From positions 124,001 through 188,000 of the forward strand of contig BDSI01000052.1 in NCBI GenBank assembly GCA_003117195.1: a DNA stretch of 64,000 nt. The letters are read 5' to 3'. The notes under the pieces were generated by a model. The model was given only the letters and a program-made list of their open reading frames with translations, ran no database searches and had not been told where the DNA came from. Position numbers and translations under genes: made by a program. Positions 11,947 to 24,800 of this stretch are shown here, piece after piece. Position 1 is the stretch's first letter. The number at the start of each line of letters is the position of its first letter. The stretch is from Eudorina sp. 2006-703-Eu-15 (taxonomy: Eukaryota; Chlorophyta; Chlorophyceae; Chlamydomonadales; Volvocaceae).

Positions 11947-13868
11947 ATGCACCTCTTGAAGTGCGCAATACCTATAGAAGCGCCGACAGGAATTGTAACT
12001 CGGCCGGCCTCTGAAGGGAGCAGCACCGGAAGAGGGCAGCTGCAGACCATTGTCGCGACCGGTGCTGGGCAGCTCGTTCCCCTTATCGGCGCCGATGGAC
12101 ACAACGGACTCAATCTCGGCACCGCACTTGAAGTTTTCGGCGCGGCAGAGCGCGGCAGCGAGGTCGTTCCATTCAGCTACACCATGGATGCTCTTCGGAG
12201 CCCCGTCTGGGACGCTTTTACCGGCTCGCTGTTCATGATTTACGGCAGTGCCGTCGTCCGCCTGGATGGAAGCAACAACAATGTGGCGCCGGTTGCGGGC
12301 CACTTCCAGGAATGCGGTTTTGTTGACGGCCGCGGTTCGGAGGCCCGGTTCAGCGACCCCAGCGCCATCGCCTCCGACTGTGCCGGTAGCCTCTACGTGG
12401 CCGACGTGGGGCACATCCGGAGGCTGCAGCTCCCAACTGCCTGGGCAGCGAAGCCTCCGCGGGTCTTGCGGGCTGGGGCCGACGACCTGGGTGGCGCAGG
12501 GCCCTGCCTCAGCCTCACGCCCGTCGCGTCCCCGACCCGCGACGATCCAGATCCATATCTGGATCTGAAACCCGCGGAAGTCCACGTCAGCACGCTTCCC
12601 CTGGAGGCGTACGGCGAGGTGTGCGGTCTGGCGTACTGTCCCCCGGGCACGACTTCCCAGTACACCGGAAGCAGCAGCAGCAGCAGTGGAGGTGGCAGTA
12701 GCAGCAGCCGAGGCGGCAGTAGCAGCGGCGGCGGAGGTGGCAGTGGGAGCATCGTGCTCAGTCGCGGGGGCACGGCTGACCTCGGCTCTGGCTGGTGCAG
12801 CAGTAGCTGCGGCACCAGCCGCGATGGCAGTAGCACCAGCATTCCGAACGAGCTGTCGCCGTCGTCATCATCTGGGGGCACGGCAGTAGCAGGCGGCATC
12901 GTATTCGCCACCTCCACAGCGATTTACCGCCTTCCCCTTGACCCGCAGACGGGTACGGGCACGGGCACGGTGACTGGCCCCACAAACACCGCAGCTGTAG
13001 CACCCTCGGCAGTAACAGTAACCGTCACTCCGGCCAGGCAGGGCCGAGCGCCCGCGCTGGTTGACGGAGCCGAGCCAAGCAGCAGCACCGCCCTCGCCCT
13101 CCTCGTCCCAGCACCCCCTGCCGCGTCGCACCTTGTCCCGGCGCTCATTGCGGGACGTGAGGGCGAACCCAACCACGTGGACGGCGCCGCGCTGGACGCC
13201 CGCTTCCGCTGCATCTCGGGCCTGGCCCTCGACGCCGATGGGGCCGTGTACGTCGCCGACTACGGCGTCGGCGACGACAGCAGCGCCGTACGGCGCGTCG
13301 GGCCGGACGGCGCCGTCAGCACGCTCGCCGCCGGCCTCAAGAACCGCCTCGTGCGCCCCGCCATCTTACCGAACGGCTACCTGGCGCTATGCGACCAATG
13401 GTCCGATTCGCTGCAGTTGTTGGATCTGGGACTCAGTGCCGTGCACGCCGGCGGTGGCGGCGGCGCCGCCGCCGGAGGGGCTGCCGTACACGCCGACGGT
13501 ACGGCGGCGGCGGAGCGCACGTTGGCGGCGGACCTGGGCGCGCTCTTGGACCGCCAGCCCGACGGCACCGCCGACCTGATGCTCACCGTCGGTAGCCGTA
13601 CCTTTGCCGTACATCGGGGCATCCTGGCAGCGCGGTGCGACTACTTCCGCCGGCGCCTGGCGGGAGGCTTCGCGGAGGGCTGCGGTTTCCCACCGCCGTC
13701 ACCACAGCCGCCACAGCCCCCCCCTTCGCCGCCGCTGCGTTCCCCCCAGCCCAGGTCGCCACAGCCACAGCCACAGCAGCAAGTCAGTTCGCCGCAGCCT
13801 TCGCCGCAGCTGTCGCGGTCGCCGCAGCCGCAACGGCTGTCACCCCAGCTGCGCTCGCCGCTGCCGCC

Positions 13869-13900
<32 letters not shown>

Positions 13901-14655
13901 CGCACCCACACCCACACCCGTCCGCACTCTGGCGCTCGCCACTCCCGCAGCCGTCCACGCTGCCGCTGTCGCCCCACCCGCCGCCGCGCTCGCCGCAGCC
14001 GCTCCTCTCCCCGCAGCTGCAGCCCTCACCACAGCCCTCGCCCCTACGGGCGACATCGCCGACACCCACACCGCCGCGGCCCCAACAACAACAACAACAA
14101 CAACAGCCGTCCCCACAGCATCAGCCGCAGCAGCAGCAGCCTTGGACGCCTCAGCACCCTGCAGCGTCAGCTCAGCAGCAGCAGACACCCACCCACCACA
14201 AAGCACCGCACCCGTCACCCCACCCATCCCATCCCCAACCCCAGTCCCTGCTCCACGTCCAGCACCTCACCCTGCCCGACGCGGACCCCGACGCCTTCGC
14301 GCTGCTGCTCCGCTTCGTCTACACCGGCACCGTCCGCATCCCGCACCAGCTGGCGCCGGCTGTAGCGGAGCTCGCCGACCGGCTGCTACTGCCGGGCCTG
14401 TGCCGCCAGGCGCAGGCCGCCGTGCTGGCGGAGGTCCGGCCCGAGACGGTGGTCGGCGCGCTGCTGTGGGCGGAGGCGCGGGGCCCCGGGTTTGCGGCGC
14501 TGCTGTCCGACCTCAAGGACTGGTACCTGGAGAACCACGAGGCGGTCGTCGAGCGGGCCCCGGGCAGCGTCAAGCGGCTCATGATGGAGCGGTGCGAGCT
14601 CATGATGGAGCTGCACTTCAATTACAACAACCACAAGCGGCTGAGGGGGAAGTGA
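11947..14655 (+). CDS. NHL-type beta-propeller / BTB-POZ domain protein (intronless, 902 aa)
   Basis: Single uninterrupted ORF. The N-terminal half carries NHL-like blades: GRGSEARFSDPSAIASD followed by GSLYVADVGHIRR, then ALDARFRCISGLALDADG and VYVADYGVGD. A BTB/POZ domain starts near residue 524: ADLMLTVGSRTFAVHRGILA, then CDYFRRRLAGGFAEG, then TLPDADPDAFALLLRFVYTG. A BACK-like helical tail (LADRLLLPGLCRQAQAAV) follows. BTB proteins usually act as dimerising adaptors, often for Cullin-3 ubiquitin ligases; that role is inferred. The BTB fold is interrupted at about residues 582-773 by a Pro/Gln/Ser-rich stretch with almost no other residues. Ser/Gly runs also separate propeller blades. The start is the first ATG of the frame; no upstream exon was identified. 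No function-specific motif tells what the propeller binds. Confidence 0.8.
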
Positions 14656-17402
14656 GGGCGGCGTCGGTGGTGGCGATGGTGGTGACGGTGCTGGTCGTGG
14701 TGGTGGTGGTGGGTAGCGGTGCAGCAACTTTGCTCCGGAGGAGCCTGATTGGGGATGACGGGGGGAAATGCCGAGTCGAGAGGGTTGGCGGGAGTGAGGG
14801 GAATGGTGTGGCGCCATGGCTGCGCATGCAGCAGACTGCGGGTTGCGGCATCAGCCGTGAAGTGAAGTGACGGCGATGTGAAGGCGGCGCATCATCGCGA
14901 CGAGTCCCTTTCACGCCCTTGACCAGCTGCCGTGCACGCTCCGAGAAGGACGTGGCGGTTTCCCTTGACCTGCGGCGGAGGCGGAGGCGGTGGCAGAGGT
15001 CCTTGCAGCAGCAAGCATGGGCAGAAACGGTATGTGTGCGGGAGTCTGAAGTGAAGGCGAGAAGAAGCGAGGACGTACGTACGGCACTGGGACGGCGCCG
15101 CGGGCAGCGGGGAGCCAGGGCGACGGAGGCCCTGCGAGGCCTCAGGCGGCGGGCTGAGACGCGCCCGCGGCTGCGCTGCGAACGGGGGGGGGCGGAAGTG
15201 TGCAGTTGTGAATCGGGCGCCGAACTGGGGGCAGAGTAGTACTCTAGGAGGTTCGTCGAGTGGTGGATTGCCATGGCGAAGAAGTCGGAGGTGGGCACGG
15301 ACCCCCCCGAGGATGGGAGAGGCCATGGGGCATGGGGGGCCCGCAACATTGAGAAGGGGGGATTAATTGTATGGGGCGCCTGCGAAGCTATCTGTGCCCG
15401 TTGGGTTGCCAGGTCGGCACCAAGGGTCCGCCTGTTAACGGTTGCATCATAGCTTCATAGGTTGTCGATGTGACCCGCCCGGCGCTGCATATATGGGCCC
15501 TATGTGATTGGTTTGTGTTGATACAGGGTGCTAAGAAGCACAAATGGGTGTTCATACGGGTGTGTACGACAGGCGAGGCGCTTGAATGTTCGAATCACAC
15601 GGCCGCGGAGAGCGCGGCGGCGGCGGACTGCGTCGGCGACTTGACCGACGCCACGTCAGCAAGTGGTCAAGCAAAGCCTTGCGAGTGCCGTACGCGGCAT
15701 CATGGCCCGCGGCCGCCGCCATGTGGGTGCCGCGCCCCTTTCCCCGAACCGGAGGTAGCTGGCGCCCCTGGACTGTACGGGGGGCTGCCTGGGCTCGGGG
15801 ATGGGTGTCGCGGCGTCGATCCCAATCTTGTTGGCGCTGCATTGCGGCGTTGCTGCCGGTGGCATGGCAGTACTGCACAGACCATATTATGTCGGTGTGT
15901 GACGGTGGGAAACCAAGGCCGGCGGGGGCGCGCCGAACGATATGCGCGCCGCTGTGCACGGCCTCTGGAAGGAGATCGCCGGTGGGTGTTTAATGAGAAG
16001 CCCGGTGAGCATAGCCGGTGGGTGTGTTCGTATGGAGAGAGGAAGGTCGGCGTGTCTAAGAGGACTGAGCCGCGAGGAGCGGAAGGTCGGTGTGAACATG
16101 TGTGCTACATGTGGGAAATACCGGAGACCCACTCGAACCGAACCGACCTGGTTGGGCGGCACCAAGGGCACCAAGCGTGCCTGCGTGTGCCTGTGTGTAT
16201 GTATGTATGTGTGAGATAGAGGCGGTGGCGTAAGGCCGGCTGCACAGACACACAGCAACAGCGGCTCACGGCGCTGTCAGTCAGCAGCAGTCCGCCTCAG
16301 TGATCCGGAAAGATACGGCTGTCAGGTCCCGTAGACCAACCCTTATTTCGTCCTTTTGTCCAAATACGTCCGCTAGTGCGTGTGCTGAGTCGGCCGGGCC
16401 AAAATCCGGCACTGTGCGTACGGCATTTTTTGCACGGTTTCGGGGCACGAGCTGTACGTTTATTCGACTACCGTAGTGTCCGGACTCTCATTTTACCTGC
16501 CGTGCCGATAAATTATGAACAAGGATGTTACATCGGACCCCGCGGGTCATCGGTGACAGCCGATAAATGAAAATTCTCTCCCCTGATGAGTGGTGACACT
16601 ACGTCTCTGCACTTTGACCTGGAGACTGCTGCCGCTGCTGCTGGCACTGCGCATCGGCTTACTTGCACGCGGGCTCAGCCTTGCGTCATAACTTGGACCA
16701 TGCATGGGACGGCGCTTTATTGCTCGACCGTCTGCATCTGCTTCGGACACAACAAACCATTTACTTGCCATCTCCTGGCGTGGGTGCAAGCGCCCCGTAG
16801 AACTAGGCCCCCCCGGGCGGTTATTAATGAGCGACGCTGAACAGCCGGCTCCTAGCTGCCCCTGCGGCATGGCACTGTTGCGGATGTCATGGCGCCAGCA
16901 TGACCGGCATTGCGCGTCGTAATACGGAGGAGGAAACGTGATACGCGGTGTGTGGTACGTTTTGTTCTGGTCTCCTTCAGTCAATGCCCTGCTGGTTCGT
17001 GAGTGCGCCATTTTGCGAACGAACAGTGCGAATCTGTTGGGTTCTGGGTCTCCCGAGTTTTGAGCGGCGTGGCGCCCGGCCGAATGCCCCAGATGCACGC
17101 TGCAACGTGTTGCATGCATGCATGCTGAGCGGCCTCCCGAGGTCGACCTGTAACCCAACTCCTCGATACTGGCCGCTGCGTCATGCCCACCCTGTCTGTC
17201 GCGAAGCTAGGTTCACGAATGCACGCAACGATAGTCCAAACTCCGGATAACATCCGTGAACCCGCATGCCTGGAGCCTCACGGCGTTACACCGACAGCTG
17301 CTTTTTAGTCATACCCGCCGTGCAACTCTGTGACACCCAGTCTAACAGTGGGATCGCAATCACCTTGTTATTATATATATTAAGATTTTCATTTCGTCAT
17401 CT
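14656..17402. other. Long gene-poor stretch between NHL/BTB gene and tRNA
   Basis: No convincing exon on either strand. Open frames at 14618-15349 (-) and 15470-16219 (+) are Arg/Pro/Gly-rich with no domain pattern and look like GC-driven artefacts. A copy of the CTGAGCCGCGAG repeat is at about 16067, and short GT/TATG repeats are at 16186-16213. A TGTAA word lies near 17149 but is far from any stop codon. Confidence 0.4.
17371..17384 (+). promoter_or_regulatory. TATA-like element upstream of tRNA-Thr
   Basis: TTATATATATTAAG lies about 20-30 bp before the tRNA 5' end in a locally AT-rich island. This fits the upstream TATA elements that assist Pol III at plant and algal tRNA genes. Position and composition are seen; function is inferred. 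Confidence 0.45.
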
Positions 17403-17474
17403 GCCTCTATAGCTTAGTGGTAGAGCGTTCCCTTCGTAAGGGAAAGGTCCTGAGTTCAATCCTCAGTGGGGGCA
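17403..17474 (+). tRNA. tRNA-Thr (anticodon CGU), intronless
   Basis: Full cloverleaf. Acceptor stem GCCTCTA pairs with TGGGGGC, including two G-U pairs, with discriminator A at 17474. D arm is GCTT/GAGC. Anticodon arm is TTCCC-TTCGTAA-GGGAA with anticodon CGT. T arm is CTGAG-TTCAATC-CTCAG. CCA is not encoded, as usual for a nuclear gene. No intron is present. It decodes ACG, a common threonine codon in GC-rich algal genes. Confidence 0.93.
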
Positions 17475-18821
17475 AATAATTTATTTGTCTATATTAGGTT
17501 GTACATCTTCTTCCGTTGTTTCGACACACATATATCACCAGCATATACGGCGTTGCGACCCCCAGCGACGATCCGTACAACTACCTCCCTTGGCCGGGAC
17601 TCCGTCAGACCCACGTCTGCAGCAACCAAGGGCATTTTTTGCACCTGAGTTCGTTCCGCCATTCGACACATTCGACACACACTGCTGCAGGCTGCTGCCG
17701 ACGTGAACCTGCGTGAGACCGTGCACCAACATCCGTTGCGCGTGTTGAGGTATCTGGACCTCACGAATCGTATCCGTTTCAGCCCCTGCTCGCGCCTGCC
17801 AGTCATGGCTCCACCTCAAACGTCTCAAACTGCCTGATTTCCAACTCCTCGCGGCATGCGGCCTTCAAGATGAAACGACGCATGGTGGACCATGGCCCCC
17901 GCGGCCTTGCGGGTCCATGACCTTCTGAAGACGACGTCTTGCAGCAGTGCGCAGCAGTCTCCGGGCCCTTGCCAGCTACCGGTATCTGCAGGGTGGGCCG
18001 AGTTGGGGACGTACGGGGTGCACCTGGGCGGACCTGGGTGCTGCCCTGTGCTGCACAGTTGACCTTATTTCCAGGCACACGGCACACGACAAATACCTTC
18101 AGGTCCTTTGTAAGACGATGGGTAATACGATGGCGTTAACGGCACCAAGATGGAAGTTGACTGACGTGCGCCTAAGGGCTCGCAGGATGGTGCGCATGGT
18201 ACATAGGTCTGACCACCCAAACAACTTTAGTCATTTACACAGCATGTACTGCAGCTGATAACGTTATTCATACGGAATCGCTTATAATTCGTAGGACAGG
18301 CAGGGACACTGGGACAGGCCCCTGTCGACGGTTGCCGACAGGTAGGAGGGCAACCAACCGCGCGTTCGTACGTACTTCTTCCCACGTGTGTGGACCGAGT
18401 CGTTCGTCCGAGGAGGACGGTCAAGTTAGCTAGAAATAGCGTGATCCGTGCAACGGGTTTATCGTCCCACAGCTGTCTTCGAAGAGGACAGCGCCAGCAC
18501 ACAAGTGCTTTCCGCTTCACAATTACTTAACTCTGTAGCTTGTCGGCTGCTACTTATACTAAATTGCAATTTAGTGGCTTGCATTTCCGCACGACGACGC
18601 CTCCTGCTTTGACTTGTACCGCGAAGCCAACCCTGCAGTGTTAGTAAATCAATTTATGGAGACGCTCATGCAATAATGATCTGGTGTCGCCGGTCGCCTC
18701 GGGGCGCCGGCTTTATGCTGGTGCCTTGAGAGCATTTCGCCAGGGCAGTCGCGCCCCTCTGGAACGCCGTCCCGAACGGTGTCAGCTTCATTCCAGGAAG
18801 ATAAGGACATCTCCTTGAAAT
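17475..18821. other. Spacer between tRNA-Thr and BBS9
   Basis: No exon recognised. A T6 run near 17634 is rather far to be a Pol III terminator. A perfect 16-bp palindrome lies at 18559-18574, about 250 bp before the BBS9 start codon, in an AT-rich patch that may be part of the BBS9 promoter. Confidence 0.4.
18559..18574. promoter_or_regulatory. Perfect palindrome CTAAATTGCAATTTAG upstream of BBS9
   Basis: Sixteen bases identical to their reverse complement, 248 bp upstream of the BBS9 ATG. This could be a dimeric transcription-factor site, but a chance palindrome in AT-rich DNA cannot be excluded. Confidence 0.3.
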
Positions 18822-21800
18822 ATGTCTTTGTTTAAGGCTCGAGACTGGTGGCAGACGCAATGCGGACATGGCGAGGAGTTTGATATGTATTGCCTGCTCG
18901 TGGCGAACATTGACAACGATCCAACGGGACAGGGTACGTGAGCTTCTTGCAAGCATGAGGTGTGGTTTCAGTAATGTTGGTCGACACGTCGGGGTTCGGA
19001 GGTCAACAGCCCGCCCGCGTCTCCAAGCCAGACACCCAATTCTGGGTTTCCCACCCTATGGTATCTTGTAACCCTATTCCTGGGAGGAACGAGGCCTCAT
19101 TCGGAACCCTCACCCGCATGCCGTGCCGCCCTGGGTTGACGGAGCCCACGCAACGACCCTTCCCGGCCCCACACCGAACCAGTGCATCGAATGGCGGCGC
19201 CCGGCTGGTGCCGACCGCCTGTTACTGGCCTGGCGGTGCAGCATCTTGAGGGCCAGCACGGGTGCTCGCCTGAAAGGCCGCGGACGCCACAGCCAGGCAG
19301 TCTCTCACCAGCACCAGCCCGGGTGGCTGGAACAGCACGCCCGCTCTCTGCTGCCAGAGTCAATCAATGGACGGGCGCTGGGAACCTCCAGGGTCGCAAC
19401 AGTCCCCCGGCCGTACTCCTGCTCCCGTACAGACCGGGGTACGGGCTGAATAGGCCCCTCAGGCGGCGTTCGTTGCCTCTCCCTCACACCGTCGCCCCCA
19501 TGGCACCAGGGACGCGGGCCCTGTGTCAGGAACCACTTGGCCCCGCTGACGTCAATGGACTGGCCACCGCTGCTTCTCTCGGCGCGCCGCGCGCTGCAAG
19601 CGCAGGCCGACCCCCATGGCCCCTCAGCCCGTGTCCAGGGCGACATTACAGAACCGCCGACCCCCAACTGCTGACCGTGAACCCTCAACCTTCCAACCTC
19701 CCGCAGTCAAAATCCTGACGGGCTCGTTCGCCGGCTTCCTGCGGGTGTACCTCCCCCGGGACCGGGGCTACAAGGCGGAGGACCTGCTGCTGGAGACGGA
19801 GCTGGAGGGCGGTCCGGTGCTGGCGATGGCGGCGGGGCGGTTCACGGGGTGAGCTGCTTGGGGCAACATACGGGGGCAGGTTGGGGCCCACTTGAGGGGC
19901 GGTCCACGGGGGCAGGTTACGGCCCCGGCGAGGGGCGGTCCACGGGGGCAGGTTAGGCGCCCGGTGACTCTGGTCGCCTGTGGGAACCCCATTGCGCATG
20001 AGGGCGGGAAGGGTCAGGGGCCTCAGGGTGTACCGCAGGACTCTAGGGCAGGCAAGGGATAGGGCGACCTGGCGGGTAGGTGTACGCCGGGTCGTTGAAG
20101 GCAGCACGCCGCGAACTCAGCGGGTTGGGCCGGGGTGGCGCGACGCGGAGGGCAGGGGTGGTGTGCAGGGGCCGTGACGGTTCGTGGCAGGTCGGGGCGG
20201 TGCAGGGCCGGGATGGCCGTGTGGTGGCGAGTACAACCCGGGTGGGTGGATCCACCGGGGCCCGCGGTGGTGGTCTGCGGCGCTGTCGGTCCCCACGCGA
20301 GCAGGCGCGGATGCGGTATGGGGACATGGGCGGCCCGGGGTCTGTCTCTGGGGTCGGAGGACTGTCTCTGGGGTCGGAGGTCTGGGGAGCTGTTGAGTGC
20401 GTCGGGAGGAGAGGGACTGCGGACCTCCCACAAGTCGGACACCCACACACCACGGCCACCCTCCCGCAGCCACCCGGCCCCGTCATTGCTGCGAACTGGC
20501 TCCCACCCCCACCCCCCGCGGCCCGCTCCTCCATACCGCCCCCTCCCATCCGCCCAACCCCAGTCCTCAGATTTTCGCTCCGGGCCTGCTCGCCACTTCA
20601 CCTCACTCCTCCCATGAACTCGTTGCGCTCTCTCTCTCACTCTCTGTTTCCCCCCGCAGCTCCGGCGGGTTGCAGCTGGCCGTGCTGCACCCCCGCAAGC
20701 TGTCGGTCTACACGGTGGCTTCGCAGGGCGGGGGGTCGTACCTGCAGCTCACCCGCCTGTACGACCACTGGCTGGAGCACACCGCGGCCAACATGACGTA
20801 CGGCCCCTTCAACGGCGTGCAGGGTGGGTGGCTCTGCTCCAGGCCGGGCGGGTGGAGTGGCCCCGGGCGGATGGGTGACGGGAGGATACAGGAAATCGGT
20901 GGACATGGGTGAAGGGAGGAGATAGGAAATTGGTGCAGGACATGGCTGCAGGGAGGAGGATGCGGGCGGCGGGGGCGCGTGAGGCCGGCGGAAGGTGTGG
21001 ATGGGCAGTGCACGGGTGCAGTCACCCTAGGGCCCACTGCCTGCTGGCGGGCTCTCCACAACGCAGTGCCCGGGCCGTGGACGAATTGGACAGCCGGACG
21101 CGGTCCCGCGCGTCGGAGCCGTCCCGCGGTGTCCCGCGGCCTCGGCTCCGGAACGTGGCTGCGCAGTCCTCGGCCGGTTGGGGGGGCGGGCTGCACACCC
21201 GGCACCTCCGTGCTGCCGCCGTGAATCTCGCATATGGGCCCGCCTTCCTTCCCTCTCTCGATCCGGGGTACAGCACCGCTCTCCAATCGGACCGTCGCTG
21301 CAGCAGCAGCCGCGCAGCTCCGAAATGTCTACCAATTTCCTGTACCCCCTCTCTCTCCCCGCACCTCACCATCCTATCTTACCTTCTCGACGAGTCGATT
21401 GGCCATCCCGACTGCTTTCGAGTCTCTGTTGCTGCTCCACAACCCCCAGCGCATCCCTTTCGGCCAAGATTGCTTCGGTTCCCTCCCTACACACCCACCC
21501 ACCCACCCACCCAACTACCCAACTACCTGTCTGCCCCATCTTGTCCCGACTGGCGGTTCCCCTTCCCGCCCGTCACCTCTGCCCCAAACCCTGCCCCCAA
21601 CCTCGCCCCAAATCCTGCCCCCAACCCTACCCTGGCCCCAAACCCTGCCCCAAACCCTGCCCTCCGCCACACCGACCCGCCCAGGCTGCGACTACATCTG
21701 CGTGCAGTCGTACGACGGGCAGCTCTACTTTTTCGAGGCGGAGGCTCAGGCCTTCACGCGCTACCTGCCCAACTTCCTGGTGCCGGGGCCCATCGCCTAC

Positions 21801-24800
21801 GTGGACGTGTCCGACACGTTCATCACGTGCACCGCCGCGCTGGAGCTGGAGGCCTACAAGTACAAGGTCATCGCGGCGGCCAGCGCGGAGAAGAGCACGG
21901 GTGGGTGGCTGGCTGGCTGGGTGGGTCGGTGGGTGGATCTGTGGGTTGTTGCTGGGTTGCAGGGTGGGTCGGTGGGTCGGTGGGTCGGTGGGTTGATGGC
22001 TAGGTTGCAGGGTGGGTTGCGGTGGGAGGCTGGGTGGGTGAGTGGGTGTGTCTAGTAGTAATCGTGCCAAGGTGGACCCGAGTCCCGACCGGATGGGTCT
22101 GTGGGGTGCTGGGTGGATGGGTGGGTTGCGGTGGGCGGCTGGGTGGGTCGGTGTGCATGACGGTGTGCGGAGCGAAGGCACCCGGTGTGTGTTATCAAAG
22201 AGAAAAGCTGAGCCACGAATAAGCAGACCCGTGTCCAGCAATGCAACCGACGACTGAGACCGAGACCAGAGTTACCAATATGCCAGGGCGGGGCACCCGG
22301 TGTGTGTGTGTGTAGGGGGGGGCAACCTCACTCTCCCTGCCTTCCTTCGGGGTCATGCCGTCCGCGGTCCCTGCCGCCGCCTCTCACACCAGTGGTTCTT
22401 TTTGCGTCCCTCGTTCAGCGGGGTGGCGCGGTACTGGCGTTGTAAGCCCCAGTTCTCCGCTCTCCGCTCCCCACCCACACCCCCCTGCGCACCGCCCTGT
22501 CGCCCTCCAACGCGATGTGCAGCCCCCACCAAGGAGCTCACCAGCTCCACGGGCCCGTCCGCCGCCGCGAGCGCCGCCGCGAGCTCCGGAACCAAGAAGA
22601 TGCAGGTGAGCACGCAGGGCGTGAGGGGTGCGCGGAACGGATGGCCCCTGAGCACATTGGGTTGAAAAGAAAAACAGTCCAGACACACCCAGAGCACCCT
22701 GAGCATGGGGTGACGTGAATGGGTGGATAGGGGCCCCTCGTGCACGACGCGGTGTTCTCATCCCACGGCCGCGTGTCAATCCCCTGGCCCTGGCGTTGCG
22801 TCCCCCGGAGTCCCTGGCAGCCTTTCATTGTCGCTTGCCCACCCGCGCTTGCCCACCCGCGCTTTCCCAACCGCGCTTGCCCCTTCGCGCTTGCCCACCC
22901 ACGCTTGGCCACCCGCGCTTGTCCCCCTACACCCCCCCCCCGGTGATCCTCGCCAGGCCGACTGGCGGGTGGTGCTGGGGGAGGCGGCCATCGACATCCG
23001 CGTGGGCCGCTTCTCGCAGGGGCTCAGTCGTGAGTGGCAGGGGTCCCCAACGGGGAGGCGGGGCGGGGTGGGGTGGGGTGGGGGGGGGAGGGGGCGGGGG
23101 GCGGGGGCCAGGAAGCAGGCTGCGGTGCGGTGGATGCCTGGGTGCACGGCCTCCAGGGAGGATGCTGTCTAGGACCGTGTCAAAACGGTGACAGCGGATC
23201 CGGGGGTTCTTCGCCGACGGCAGGTCATTTCTTTTCCATGCACCTCGTATTCTCCCCCCTACCTTCCGGCTTCTCGCGGCCGCGCCTTTCGTCTCACTGC
23301 TTCCCACTTATCCTGCAATGTAACCCATCCCTCCACCGTCTGTCCGTCCCCTCCACCGTCTGTCCGTCCCCTCCACCGTCTGTCCGTCCCCTCCACCGTC
23401 TGTCCGTCCCCTCTCCATACCCCCTACCCCTCTCCATGCCCCTTACCCCCACCCCCCTCGCCCCTCCCCCTCTCCACCCCCCTTACCCCTCTCCATCCCC
23501 CCTACCCCTCTCCACACACACCCTGCTGGCTCTGGCAGCAGCGCAATACGAATGTGGGACCTTACCAATTTCATGTAACACCCCCCTCTACCCCCCTCCC
23601 CGGCCCGGCCCCACCCCATCCCCGCCCCTCCGCAGCCCACCAGGCGGACATCATCGTGCTGGGGGAGCACAACCTGTTCGTGCTGTCCTCCGCCGGTCAG
23701 ATCACCTTCCAGAAGCGACTCGAGTACCACCCCGCCTGCTGCACCACCTACCCGGTGCCGGGGGCCAAGACGCCGGGCGGCGCGGGTGGGGCAGTCGGGG
23801 TGTGGCCCGCCGTTGGGGTGTTAAAATAAACCGAGAGACACCCGTTGGGGTGTGTGGTAGGGACGGGGGGAAGCCGTCGGGGGAGCCGTCGGGGGAGCGG
23901 GGGGCGGTCGAGGGGTGAAGGAGAGGTGCGTGCCGTCCGAACCACATCTGACACCAACCGGAGTCATCCTATGGTACGACATCTAGACGTTACCTGAACG
24001 CTTGGCTGCCGAGGTAACTTTTCTGAACACAACAGCTAGAAGTTACTCAAATGACGTACGGTAATTGCCCCTCCCCCTCCGCCCCTCCCCCGCCCCTCTC
24101 CAGAGAACTTGCTGGTGGCCACCCACACCAAGGCGCTGCTGGTGTACCGCACTTCCGTGCTGTCGTGGGCCGCCAAGGCCGACCTGCAGCCCGTGGCGGT
24201 GGCGGTGGCGGACCTGCCCACCATGCGGGGCGCGGTGGTGATGCTGGACGACGGCGGCGGCCTGGCGGTGTGCTACATGGGCACCGAACCGCTGCTCAAC
24301 CCGGTCGGACTCAACGAGGTGAGGAGAGGAGGTCGCGGTCGCGGAGGGGCGCGGCGGGTGGGGGAGGGACGGGGGGCGGGAGCGGGCGGGGGGCGGGAGC
24401 GGATGGGAACGAGCGGGGTTGGGATACAACAGAAAAATAGCCAGGGGGGTGGGATATCCGGTTGAAAGAAAAAGAAGAAGCAAACCCAGGAACAAACCCG
24501 GGGGGCGGGAGTGTGGGCGAAAGTGGGCTGCATCGGGTCTGGGGTCGTGAGCAGACGGGGAGGGGATGCGCTAGGAGGGGAGGCCCTACGCCCTGGGCGT
24601 GAGGGTCTGCGGCACCCGGCCAAGTGGATGGGGTGGGGGTGGGGGATGGGTCGTGTGTGGTGGGTTTGCGGTGAGGCCACCCTAGGGTGCGGAGCCGCGG
24701 AGCCCCGCAGACGAGGGACGCCGAGCGGCGAGGGCGAAGGGCGAACCGCGAACGGCGACCGGCGACCCTCCAGTGGGGACAGAGCGGAGCTCCAGCAGCG

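Noticed and set aside
13784..14227. Long antisense and other-frame ORFs over the NHL/BTB gene (also 13635-14870 + and 11899-12585 -)
   Set aside because: They are shadows of a GC-rich Pro/Gln/Ser insert; the sense frame alone carries the conserved NHL and BTB motifs.
14618..15349. 243-codon minus-strand ORF after the NHL/BTB gene
   Set aside because: Arg/Pro/Ser-rich shadow-like composition; it overlaps the 3' end of the sense gene and has no recognisable motif.
15470..16219. 249-codon plus-strand ORF in the 14.7-17.4 kb spacer
   Set aside because: Composition is irregular (many Cys, Arg, His, Trp), there is no family resemblance, and no splice partners were found.
23332..23410. Regularly spaced repeats resembling a CRISPR array
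   Set aside because: A plain tandem minisatellite without unique spacers, inside an intron of a eukaryotic gene.
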